Below are positions 1 to 5,136 of a stretch of 5,651 nucleotides of DNA, in pieces. The DNA is from an uncultured bacterium (GTDB taxonomy: Bacteria; Actinomycetota; Coriobacteriia; Coriobacteriales; Atopobiaceae), in the NCBI GenBank assembly GCA_905214175.1, contig CAJMLD010000112.1:1-5651 (forward strand). Reading direction: 5' to 3'. Both the position numbers and the translations under genes were made by a program. Position 1 is the stretch's first letter, and each line of letters opens with the position of its first letter. The notes beneath the pieces were generated by a model. That model saw only the letters and a program-made list of their open reading frames with translations, did not search any database and was not told the origin of the DNA.

Positions 1-897
1 GTTGGCTCCGTCGTCGTACTGGTCAACGTCGCAGCCGATGGCGTAGACCTTGATCTCGGAGCCGTCTGCCTCCTTGATGGCCGTGAAGGTGCCGTTGCCC
101 GCGGCGCCGGCGGCGACGAAGATCACATCGCAGCCCTGGTCGATGAGGGCGGAACCCACGACCTTGCCGCCCGCCTCATCGCCGAAGTCACCAATGTAGT
201 TGCCGCCGACGTTGTTGCCAGAGAGGTCGGTGCCCGCGTAGGAAGGAAGCTCCACGCACTCGGCGGAGGTGCCGTAGTGAGCGTTGGCGTAGTTCACGCC
301 AGACATGAAGCCGTACTGGTAGTTGACGTTGGACTGGAACGCCATACCGTTGACCACGGCGACCTTGTTCGTCTTGGTAGAGAGGGCCGCGGCGACGCCG
401 GCAAAGAAACCGCCCTCCTGCTCCTTGAAGGTCATGGTGCAGACGTTGTCGAGGGACATTGGGTTGCCGTTGGCGTCGGTGATGGTGGAATCGACAACGA
501 TGAACTTGTGCTCGGGGTTGGCCTGGGCAATGTCGCCAACTGCCGCGAAGTTGTAGCCCGGGAGCACCAGGGCATCGTAGTCACCAACAACCTGCTGGAC
601 CGTGGGGACCAGGTTGTTGTAGTCCGGCTCCTTGATGTCGTTCACGGAGCTGTCGGAGTGGTCCTTCAGGAACTCTTGGATGCCGTCGTAGCAGTTCTCG
701 TTGAACGAGCCGTCGTCGATTCCCGTGGAGGAAATGATGACGATCTTGAGGCCCTTGCCAGCGTCTGAGCTGGAATCGGGGCTAGAAGAACTCGAGCTAG
801 AGGAGCCGGAGCCACAGCCGGCAAGGCCGAGCAGGGTGATGGCAGCCGTACCCGAAGCCATCCCCAAGAAACCGCGACGCGAAACCTGAGCAGTCAT
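1..897 (-). CDS. BMP/PnrA-family substrate-binding lipoprotein, partial (3' end off the left edge)
   Basis: The 299 codons seen read as a basic-membrane-protein (BMP/PnrA/Med) type binding protein, the extracytoplasmic receptor of an ABC importer usually specific for purine nucleosides or related compounds. Residues 6-12 are SRRGFLG, a twin-arginine motif, followed by a hydrophobic stretch and the lipobox LAGC with the lipidated cysteine at 28, so this looks like a Tat-exported lipoprotein. A Ser-rich linker follows (29-43). Family hallmarks are GIDDGSFNE (59-67), KFIVVDST (131-138), QEGGFFAG (160-167), FVAAGAAGNGTF (260-271) and IGCDVDQ (287-293). Family members are typically about 330-380 residues, so some 40-70 residues lie outside the window. 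The ATG at 897-895 is chosen because AAGGAAG sits a few bases upstream and the signal peptide begins there. Permease and ATPase genes would be expected beyond the left edge. Ligand is not determinable here; the mtnA neighbour hints at a nucleoside or methylthio-compound. Family call is firm, substrate is inference. Confidence 0.93.
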   Translation of the reverse strand, partial: MTAQVSRRGFLGMASGTAAITLLGLAGCGSGSSSSSSSSPDSSSDAGKGLKIVIISSTGIDDGSFNENCYDGIQEFLKDHSDSSVNDIKEPDYNNLVPTVQQVVGDYDALVLPGYNFAAVGDIAQANPEHKFIVVDSTITDANGNPMSLDNVCTMTFKEQEGGFFAGVAAALSTKTNKVAVVNGMAFQSNVNYQYGFMSGVNYANAHYGTSAECVELPSYAGTDLSGNNVGGNYIGDFGDEAGGKVVGSALIDQGCDVIFVAAGAAGNGTFTAIKEADGSEIKVYAIGCDVDQYDDGAN

Positions 898-1128
898 AGC
901 ACACTTCCTTTTTCCCATGAACTGGTCCCCTCCGGCAATCCTTCCCACCCACTGTGCCGGATGAACAACAGCTTACCTGTTGCTGCAGAGTACGGTAACG
1001 TCCACGAGCCCATTCTCGACTATCGGTAACCAAATGGTTCGTAAAGGGAACCGCTAACGAGACGAGGCGTTCACGTATCTCTCGACGGCGGTATCAACTT
1101 ACCGGGTTGCGAGGCCATTGAAACCCCC
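898..1128 (-). promoter_or_regulatory. Leader and upstream region of the BMP lipoprotein gene
   Basis: This is most of the 327-nt gap between the mtnA stop and the BMP start. On the minus strand the probable 5' leader contains two consecutive hairpins: a perfect CAACAG/CTGTTG stem with a 5-nt loop (966-982) and a perfect 7-bp TCCGGCA/TGCCGGA stem with a 17-nt purine-rich loop (931-961). These are followed by the AAGGAAG ribosome-binding site near 902-908. Further upstream are two direct copies of GTTACCG (993-999 and 1024-1030, 31 nt apart) and a small palindrome AACCA-AA-TGGTT (1028-1039), which could be operator half-sites. I could not find a convincing -35/-10 pair and do not recognise a known riboswitch class. 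No coding sequence is supported here. Confidence 0.35.
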
Positions 1129-1155
1129 GCTGCGGCGCCAAAACGGCGCCGCAGC
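1129..1155. repeat. Perfect 11-bp inverted repeat (hairpin) without a T-run
   Basis: An 11-bp arm beginning GCTGCGG pairs perfectly with its complement around a 5-nt loop (AAAAC on the plus strand). On the minus strand it is followed by GGGGGTTTCAAT, which is not a proper T-tract, so it is a weaker terminator candidate than the hairpin at 1187-1217. It may act as a back-up stop, protect the mtnA transcript 3' end, or belong to the start of the BMP upstream region. Confidence 0.5.
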
Positions 1156-1180
1156 CGCGACTTCGTACGCAGTTGCTGTC

Positions 1181-1217
1181 AAAACGGGCCCCGTGGCGCC
1201 GAAAGCGCCACGGGGCC
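1181..1217 (-). terminator. Rho-independent terminator of mtnA
   Basis: A perfect 13-bp GC-rich stem (1187-1199 with 1205-1217) with a 5-nt loop TTTCG on the transcript strand begins eight bases after the mtnA stop codon. In the minus-strand direction it is followed by CGTTTTGAC, giving a short T-run at 1181-1184. Position, stem strength and T-run all fit an intrinsic terminator. The short T-run is the only weakness. Confidence 0.8.
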
Positions 1218-1224
1218 TCAGCTC

Positions 1225-2298
1225 TTACAGCTCGTACGGAGCCGAAAGCAGGCCGTTCTCCGTAATGATGCCCGTAATCAGGCTGTGGTCGGTGACGTCG
1301 AACGCAGGATTGAAGACATCAACGCCCTCGGGGGCCATGCGCTCCTTGTACCACATCTCGGTGACCTCATCGGGATCGCGCATCTCAATGGGGATCTGCG
1401 CGCCGGTGGGGGTGTCGTGGTCAATCGTTGAGCTGGGAGCGCACACGTAGAAGGGCACGCCGTAGTGCTTGGCGAGAATAGCCACGCCCGAGGTGCCAAT
1501 CTTGTTCGCCGCATCACCGTTTGCCGCAACGCGGTCGCAGCCAACAAAGACCACGTCAATGCGGCCCTGCTGCATAAGCATAGAAACCATGTTGTCGCAC
1601 TGGAGAGTGGTGGTGATACCGGCGTTGTAGAGCTCGAACGACGTGAGGCGCGCGCCTTGGAGCAATGGGCGGGTCTCGTCGCAGTAGACGTGCATGTCGG
1701 TACCGGCCCAGCCCTGCTCGAGCGCCGTGTACATGGGCGCCGTGGCAGTGCCGTACTTGGCGGTGGCCAGCGTGCCGGCGTTGCAGTGGGTGAGGATGCC
1801 CACGGGCTGGCCCGGCTTTCTCACCTGCTGCATGATCTTGAAGCCAATGGCGCCGATGTTGCGGCTAATCTGCACGTCCTCCTCGCGGATGCGCAGCGAC
1901 TCCTCGAAGAGCTCCTGCTTGAGCTGATCCACCGGCAGGTCAAGGTGGTCGCGGCAGAACGCGTCCATCCGGTTGAGCGCCCAGAAGAGGTTGACGGCCG
2001 TAGGACGGGAGGTTGCGAGGTAGTCCGCAATCTCCTTGAACTGGCGATAGAACTCCTGCTGGTCCGTGGTATCAATCTTGTTGGCGAGGACCGCGAGGCC
2101 CTCGGCAGCTGCCACGCCAATGGCAGGTGCACCGCGGAGGCGCAGCTGCTTGATGGCCTCCCAGAGCTCCTCCTTGGTGTGGAGGTTGATGCGCTTCACC
2201 GTGCCCGGAAGCAGCGTCTGGTCGATGATGTCCAGCGACTCCCGGTCCTCCGGCAGCTTCACCGAGATCACGCGGTCGAAGAATTCCTCTACGCTCAT
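1225..2298 (-). CDS. mtnA: S-methyl-5-thioribose-1-phosphate isomerase (MtnA)
   Basis: The protein is 357 aa, the normal length of the family, which is homologous to the eIF2B alpha/beta/delta subunits. MtnA converts the aldose S-methyl-5-thioribose 1-phosphate to the ketose S-methyl-5-thioribulose 1-phosphate in cytosolic salvage of methylthioadenosine. Visible hallmarks are RGAPAIGVAAAEGLA (55-69), THCNAGTLATAKYGTA (170-185) with the catalytic Cys172, DETRPLLQGARLT (207-219), GCDRVAANGDAANKIGT (253-269) with the catalytic acid Asp255, and a C-terminal FNPAFDVTDHSLITGIITENG. The reading frame is open another 20 codons upstream, but the ATG at 2298-2296 is preferred because AAGGGGAGAG lies just upstream (around 2305-2314) and the family N-terminus begins near there; the upstream extension is Arg/Gly-rich and unlike the family. 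It follows the PRC-barrel gene by 63 nt and ends at a strong terminator. No kinase (mtnK), phosphorylase or aldolase gene is in view. A paralogous role on 5-deoxyribose 1-phosphate (DrdI-like) cannot be excluded. Confidence 0.95.
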   Translation of the reverse strand: MSVEEFFDRVISVKLPEDRESLDIIDQTLLPGTVKRINLHTKEELWEAIKQLRLRGAPAIGVAAAEGLAVLANKIDTTDQQEFYRQFKEIADYLATSRPTAVNLFWALNRMDAFCRDHLDLPVDQLKQELFEESLRIREEDVQISRNIGAIGFKIMQQVRKPGQPVGILTHCNAGTLATAKYGTATAPMYTALEQGWAGTDMHVYCDETRPLLQGARLTSFELYNAGITTTLQCDNMVSMLMQQGRIDVVFVGCDRVAANGDAANKIGTSGVAILAKHYGVPFYVCAPSSTIDHDTPTGAQIPIEMRDPDEVTEMWYKERMAPEGVDVFNPAFDVTDHSLITGIITENGLLSAPYEL

Positions 2299-2361
2299 GT
2301 GGTACTCTCCCCTTCCCCCTGGGCACCCGGGCGAGCAACGCCGCCGCAGGTGGCCCAATGA
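2299..2361 (-). promoter_or_regulatory. Gap between the PRC-barrel gene and mtnA: hairpin plus Shine-Dalgarno
   Basis: On the transcript strand TGGG-C-CACC pairs with GGTG-CCCA (2349-2357 with 2320-2327, one bulged base), with a smaller GGCG/CGCC hairpin inside. It has no T-run and is followed directly by the mtnA ribosome-binding site (GGGGAGAG, 2305-2312). It is more likely an intra-operon structure affecting mRNA stability or mtnA translation than a terminator, and the two genes may share a transcript. Confidence 0.4.
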
Positions 2362-3459
2362 CTACTTGCTTGCCTTGTCGAACTCGTCCTTGAACGAGCC
2401 GAACATCTTGCCCATGCTTCCAAGTCCGCGACCCAGGGCGCGGGCCGCATCATCCCCGGCGCTGTGGCCGGCTGCCGGCTTCTTGGCCTTGGTGGCTGCG
2501 GCGGCGGGCTTGGCCTTGGGTGCGGTACTAGCGGCGGGCTTCTTCACGGCGTAGGTCGTGGGGCGAGAAGACGCAGCCGCGCGCTCTTTGGCTCCGGCCT
2601 TCAGCGTTGCCGTGGGCTCGGACACGCGCACGTCGGCCGCCTCGGTGGCGGGAAGCTGGTTCTTTTCGGCAGTGGCGCGCAGCTCTTCGGCCTTCTCGCG
2701 GGCGCGCTCCTCCTCGTCCTCGGCGCGGGCATCGTCTATGGCGCGCTTTGCCTTGCCGAGAGCCTTGCCCAGGGCAAACGACCCCTTGTCAACGGCCTCG
2801 CTGGTGGCTTTTCCGGCCTTCTCGCCAAACTCGGCGCCGCGGATCTTTGCCTTTGCCGTGGCCTCACCCGCCTTGGCGGCAAGGCCGCCGTTGAGCTCCA
2901 GCTTGGAGGCCTCGTCCTTCACGATCATGCGGCCCTTGGAGTACCCCACGAGCATGCTGGGGGGAATCTCGACCGAACCTACCAGCGCAGTGGCCATGCC
3001 ACCGTCACCCACCAGGAACTTTGTCACCTTACCCGTGGCATCGTCGAACTCGGCGTCACCCACGTAGCCCAGCTCGCGGCCGGACTCGGTGCGCGCGTCC
3101 ATGCCGGTCCACATGATGCAGGAGTCCCAGTCCACGCCCAGACGAGCGCGCGCCTTGTCGTCAAAGGCGTTTGCCTCGTCCACCACGCGGAAGCCCTTCT
3201 CGCAGGCGGCCAGCGAGTCATATGCCACAAAGACATCTTCGCGCTTGACCATGCCGGCCACGTCCGGGCGAGCCACCAGGTAGCCCACCATGGAGCGGCC
3301 GTCAGGCGTGAACACGGCCATGTGAATCTTGCCGAGCTTGGAGAGGCGCACGCCGCTCTGCTCGCCCTCAGGTGCCTTCTCGCCCTTCTTGGGCTTCTTG
3401 GGCCTGGCCTTCTTGGCGATAAAGACTTTCTTACCCTGCAAATCGCTGATCTTGGTCAC
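2362..3459 (-). CDS. PRC-barrel domain protein with basic Ala/Lys/Pro-rich C-terminal tail
   Basis: The predicted protein is 365 aa. Residues about 1-85 look like a first PRC-barrel (ISDLQGKKVFIAK at 4-16 ... KLGKIHMAVFTPDGRSMVGYLV), interrupted by a Lys/Pro-rich insertion (17-33). Residues about 127-182 look like a second barrel (GRELGYVGDAEFDDATGKV ... PPSMLVGYSKGRMIV). PRC-barrels are small beta-barrel modules found in ribosome-maturation, photosynthetic and envelope/stress proteins, usually as protein- or ligand-binding domains. The second half has no recognised fold: an Ala/Lys/Glu-rich, probably helical region (190-265), then a basic AKP-repeat-like tail (305-330), and a short amphipathic C-terminus (FGSFKDEFDKASK, 353-365). 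No signal peptide or membrane span is visible, so it is probably cytoplasmic. The GTG at 3459-3457 is chosen over the upstream ATG at 3513 because AGGGGGAG lies 7 nt before it and MTKISDLQGKKV is a typical PRC start. Specific function is unknown. Confidence 0.85.
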   Translation of the reverse strand: MTKISDLQGKKVFIAKKARPKKPKKGEKAPEGEQSGVRLSKLGKIHMAVFTPDGRSMVGYLVARPDVAGMVKREDVFVAYDSLAACEKGFRVVDEANAFDDKARARLGVDWDSCIMWTGMDARTESGRELGYVGDAEFDDATGKVTKFLVGDGGMATALVGSVEIPPSMLVGYSKGRMIVKDEASKLELNGGLAAKAGEATAKAKIRGAEFGEKAGKATSEAVDKGSFALGKALGKAKRAIDDARAEDEEERAREKAEELRATAEKNQLPATEAADVRVSEPTATLKAGAKERAAASSRPTTYAVKKPAASTAPKAKPAAAATKAKKPAAGHSAGDDAARALGRGLGSMGKMFGSFKDEFDKASK

Positions 3460-3466
3460 GGTATCG

Positions 3467-3474
3467 CTCCCCCT
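3467..3474 (-). promoter_or_regulatory. Shine-Dalgarno site that fixes the GTG start of the PRC-barrel gene
   Basis: AGGGGGAG on the minus strand lies 7 nt before GTG at 3459-3457. The ATG 18 codons upstream has no comparable site and would add an Arg/His/Gly-rich leader unlike a PRC-barrel N-terminus. Confidence 0.7.
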
Positions 3475-3489
3475 GCCGCCTGCATGCCG

Positions 3490-3513
3490 GTGCGGCGCGA
3501 CAGCCGGCCGCAC
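3490..3513. repeat. 7-bp inverted repeat in the upstream region of the PRC-barrel gene
   Basis: GTGCGGC (3490-3496) pairs with GCCGCAC (3507-3513) around a 10-nt loop. In a minus-strand transcript it would form a hairpin about 30 nt before the start codon. No regulatory class is recognised. Confidence 0.4.
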
Positions 3514-3527
3514 TACGAACGGGTCCC

Positions 3528-3561
3528 AAACAAGCTAGCGGGGCACCCTCGGGCACCCCGC
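3528..3561 (-). terminator. Probable terminator of the ytxH-type gene
   Basis: In minus-strand RNA GCGGGGUGCC pairs with GGUGCCCCGC (3552-3561 with 3538-3547) through ten pairs, including two G-U wobbles, around a CGAG tetraloop. The wobbles become mismatches in plus-strand RNA, so the structure favours minus-strand transcripts. It is followed by UAGCUUGUUUGGG, a T-rich but interrupted tract. It lies about 50 nt after the stop at 3615. Interrupted T-run lowers confidence. Confidence 0.55.
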
Positions 3562-3614
3562 CACGTTGCGCACCCATGCGTCGCTCTCGCATAAGTTCTG
3601 GCGAGACGGCCGAT

Positions 3615-4061
3615 CTACTCTGCGGGCTTCTCGGCGTTGTCGACAACCTCGACGTGCACGGACTGGGCAGCCGACTCGTTTGCGGCGGCGGCGTCGCCGG
3701 CCATGCTCGAAACGCGGTCGGTCACCGTGTTCACGGCATCCGAGACCTGCGCGGACGTGCTGGAGACAGCCTCGGAAAGCGAGTCGCGGAGCTGGTCCAT
3801 GCGCTCGCGGGCGAGGTCGACCTTTGCGCGAAGCTCGTCGGTCTTGGCGTCGACACCGGGGCGAACGTCGCCCAGACGGTCCGAAACGCTGCGTGCACCG
3901 CGCTCGTAGGTGTCAACGGCAGAGTCCCACGCATCATTCATGGCGTCAGCGGCCATGGCGCGGCTCTCCGCACCGGGGCGAGGAGCCAGCATCATGCCGG
4001 CAACGACGCCTGCGGCAGCACCAAAGACGCTGCCAAGGATGAAACTAGCGGTCTTGCTCAT
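3615..4061 (-). CDS. YtxH-domain (gas-vesicle-protein-like) membrane-anchored protein
   Basis: The protein is 148 aa. Residues 6-26 (SFILGSVFGAAAGVVAGMMLA) form one Gly/Ala-rich hydrophobic segment, followed by AP-RPGAESR (26-34), the typical YtxH-family pattern of a Gly-rich membrane span and then a (L/A)-AP-xxG-xxxR motif. Residues 35-125 are polar, heptad-like and probably long helical or coiled coil, with several Asp/Arg/Ser-rich repeats (SDRLGDV, TDELRAKVDLARERMDQLRDSLSEAV). The C-terminus (126-148) is likely disordered. Such proteins are linked to general stress or envelope functions, but no biochemical role is established. The ATG at 4061-4059 is preferred over an in-frame ATG at 4136 because a perfect AGGAGG (4067-4072) lies 5 nt upstream. 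It follows the cyanophycin-synthetase-N-like gene by 100 nt without an obvious terminator and ends before a probable terminator. Confidence 0.85.
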   Translation of the reverse strand: MSKTASFILGSVFGAAAGVVAGMMLAPRPGAESRAMAADAMNDAWDSAVDTYERGARSVSDRLGDVRPGVDAKTDELRAKVDLARERMDQLRDSLSEAVSSTSAQVSDAVNTVTDRVSSMAGDAAAANESAAQSVHVEVVDNAEKPAE

Positions 4062-4161
4062 GACATCCTCCTGTCGTTTTGGGACGCAGATGCGACCCTC
4101 TTGCTTCCAACCACAAGTTCGGCCAACAAGTGGCACGAGCGGGAATACCTTCTGGGGCGAG
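4062..4161 (-). other. Short gap between the N-domain-like gene and the ytxH-type gene
   Basis: Besides the AGGAGG ribosome-binding site (4067-4072) the 100 nt contain two similar copies of ACTTGT (within 4109-4135 on the minus strand) and no T-tailed hairpin or clear promoter. Read-through from the upstream gene is plausible. Confidence 0.4.
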
Positions 4162-4971
4162 CTACCTCACCGGACGGGGGCGCGGCATGTTGTCCATGTC
4201 CCAGTCACCCTGGTCCTGCGGGTGGGCGTCCGGTTCTGCGGGCGCGGACTGGACCTCGGCGGCAACGTCGTCCGGCTCGTCGAGTTCGTCATCCTGGGCG
4301 GACGCGCTGGGCGCGGGCACCGGGGACGGCGAGACGAGCGTGGACCCGGGGCTTGCGGGGGCATCAGCGGCCACAGCAGCAGGCTTCTCGGCTGGCGCCG
4401 TCTCCTCGGCAAGCGGAGCCCCCTCGACCGGTTCCTGGTCCTGGGTGTCCTCTTCGGCAGGCTCGTCCTGCTCGGCGACGTCATCGCTGTTGTCAACGGG
4501 CCCGGAAACACTCTGCACCAGCCCAACGATGCCGTCGACAATGGCATCGACATCGGGCTCGCCGCCACCGGTGTACGCCCACTCCATGATCCAGGCGGCG
4601 CTCGAAAGGGCCGAGGTCACCAGGACGTCATCTGGGCACGGAAACACCACGTCAAAGGCGCGTTCGTTGCCAGGCACGGGATACGTGCGGCCGCAGGTGA
4701 TGTCTCCGGCGATATTGGTGCGTGCGAGAAGCTCGACCGTCATGTGCTCGAGAAGATGCGCAAGCTCGGTGTGACCCATCGCGTCGCGGAAGCGACTGCC
4801 CGCATCGCCCAGGCACACGTGGTCGGCAATCTCGGGCATGAGATGGAAGACGCGCGCCGTTGCCTCAATGTCCTCGCTGGTCATGAGCGGGGCATCGGGC
4901 GCCATCTCCACGAGGGCGTCGAGGTCCCTCGGCCCTACCGTGACCTTCTTGATTTCCACGAGCTGGGCCAT
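4162..4971 (-). CDS. Stand-alone cyanophycin-synthetase N-terminal-domain-like protein with acidic Pro/Ala-rich tail
   Basis: The protein is 269 aa. Residues about 1-135 resemble, from memory of the family, the N-terminal domain of cyanophycin synthetase CphA: an opening beta-strand (LVEIKKVTVGP, 4-14), LMPEIADHVC (44-53) matching the CphA pattern LPxLxEHxC, F61 with a following Gly (66), AHLLEHMTVEL (71-81) matching GHxxEHxALEL, CGRTY (93-97) matching FGRTR, and FDVVF (106-110) matching YNVVxEY. HLLEH is an HxxEH motif, the kind used by some metallopeptidases, with a further glutamate at 80. The ATP-grasp and Mur-ligase modules of CphA (about 700 further residues) are absent. Residues 155-269 are acidic, Pro/Ala-rich low complexity and probably disordered, ending in a basic PRPRPVR. 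No signal peptide or membrane span is seen. The ATG at 4971-4969 has AAGGGGAG about 9 nt upstream. Enzymatic activity is not established; homology is assigned by eye and needs a profile search. Confidence 0.75.
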   Translation of the reverse strand: MAQLVEIKKVTVGPRDLDALVEMAPDAPLMTSEDIEATARVFHLMPEIADHVCLGDAGSRFRDAMGHTELAHLLEHMTVELLARTNIAGDITCGRTYPVPGNERAFDVVFPCPDDVLVTSALSSAAWIMEWAYTGGGEPDVDAIVDGIVGLVQSVSGPVDNSDDVAEQDEPAEEDTQDQEPVEGAPLAEETAPAEKPAAVAADAPASPGSTLVSPSPVPAPSASAQDDELDEPDDVAAEVQSAPAEPDAHPQDQGDWDMDNMPRPRPVR

Positions 4972-5030
4972 CGTGCGGCTCCCCTTCTACTGCGCCCGCG
5001 AGTGCGGACAGGCGGTCTAGTCTAGGTTCC

Positions 5031-5036
5031 ATTGTA
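5031..5036 (-). promoter_or_regulatory. Possible -10 box of the N-domain-like gene
   Basis: TACAAT on the minus strand differs from TATAAT at one base and lies in the only AT-rich patch of the gap, about 60 nt before the ATG at 4971. No good -35 is visible at 16-18 nt (the sequence there is G-rich), so this is a tentative promoter that would need an activator or an alternative sigma contact. Confidence 0.35.
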
Positions 5037-5039
5037 GTT

Positions 5040-5087
5040 AAAACCCAGACTGAGCCCCCGGCGCATGGCCGGACGGCGCGCGCTGGG
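5040..5087 (-). terminator. Weak terminator-like structure after the CorC-type gene
   Basis: On the minus strand CCCAG (5083-5087) can pair with CTGGG (5044-5048), enclosing a CCGGC-CATGC-GCCGG hairpin (5058-5072), and the sequence then runs into TTTT (5040-5043). The outer stem encloses a long interval, so this is a composite and only weakly supported. It lies 50-100 nt after the stop at 5137. Confidence 0.35.
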
Positions 5088-5136
5088 CGGCAACGCGCAG
5101 AACAGAGCCCAACCGGAACACGGTCGAACGCTGCCC

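Noticed and set aside
277..768. 163-codon open frame on the plus strand opposite the BMP gene
   Set aside because: Val/Asp/Gly-rich antisense shadow; the minus strand has an unmistakable BMP-family protein with signal peptide.
797..1033. 78-codon minus-strand frame covering the BMP leader and signal region
   Set aside because: Out of frame with the BMP gene, Cys/Arg/Gly-rich, and overlaps the structured leader; no family resemblance.
1018..1100. Resemblance of GGTTACCGATAG to the 3' end of a c-di-GMP-I (GEMM) riboswitch
   Set aside because: The other conserved GEMM segments (a GGCAAACC-like and a GACGCAAAGCC-like stretch) are not found upstream on the same strand, so the match is probably chance.
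2299..2358. 20-codon N-terminal extension of MtnA from an ATG at 2358
   Set aside because: Arg/Gly/Pro-rich and unlike the family start, while the ATG at 2298 has a strong Shine-Dalgarno site and gives normal family length.
1465..2361. 298-codon open frame on the plus strand opposite mtnA
   Set aside because: It is the antisense shadow of a clear mtnA gene; its product is a Leu/Val/Glu/Arg-rich composition without domain motifs, as expected in GC-rich DNA.
2464..3594. 376-codon open frame on the plus strand opposite the PRC-barrel gene
   Set aside because: Gly/Leu/Ala/His-rich shadow of the Ala/Lys-rich minus-strand gene; no recognisable motif, whereas the minus strand has PRC-barrel motifs and a good ribosome-binding site.
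3910..5025. 371-codon open frame on the plus strand across two minus-strand genes and their gap
   Set aside because: It crosses both supported genes and the spacer, has no domain motif, and its composition is typical of an antisense frame in GC-rich DNA.
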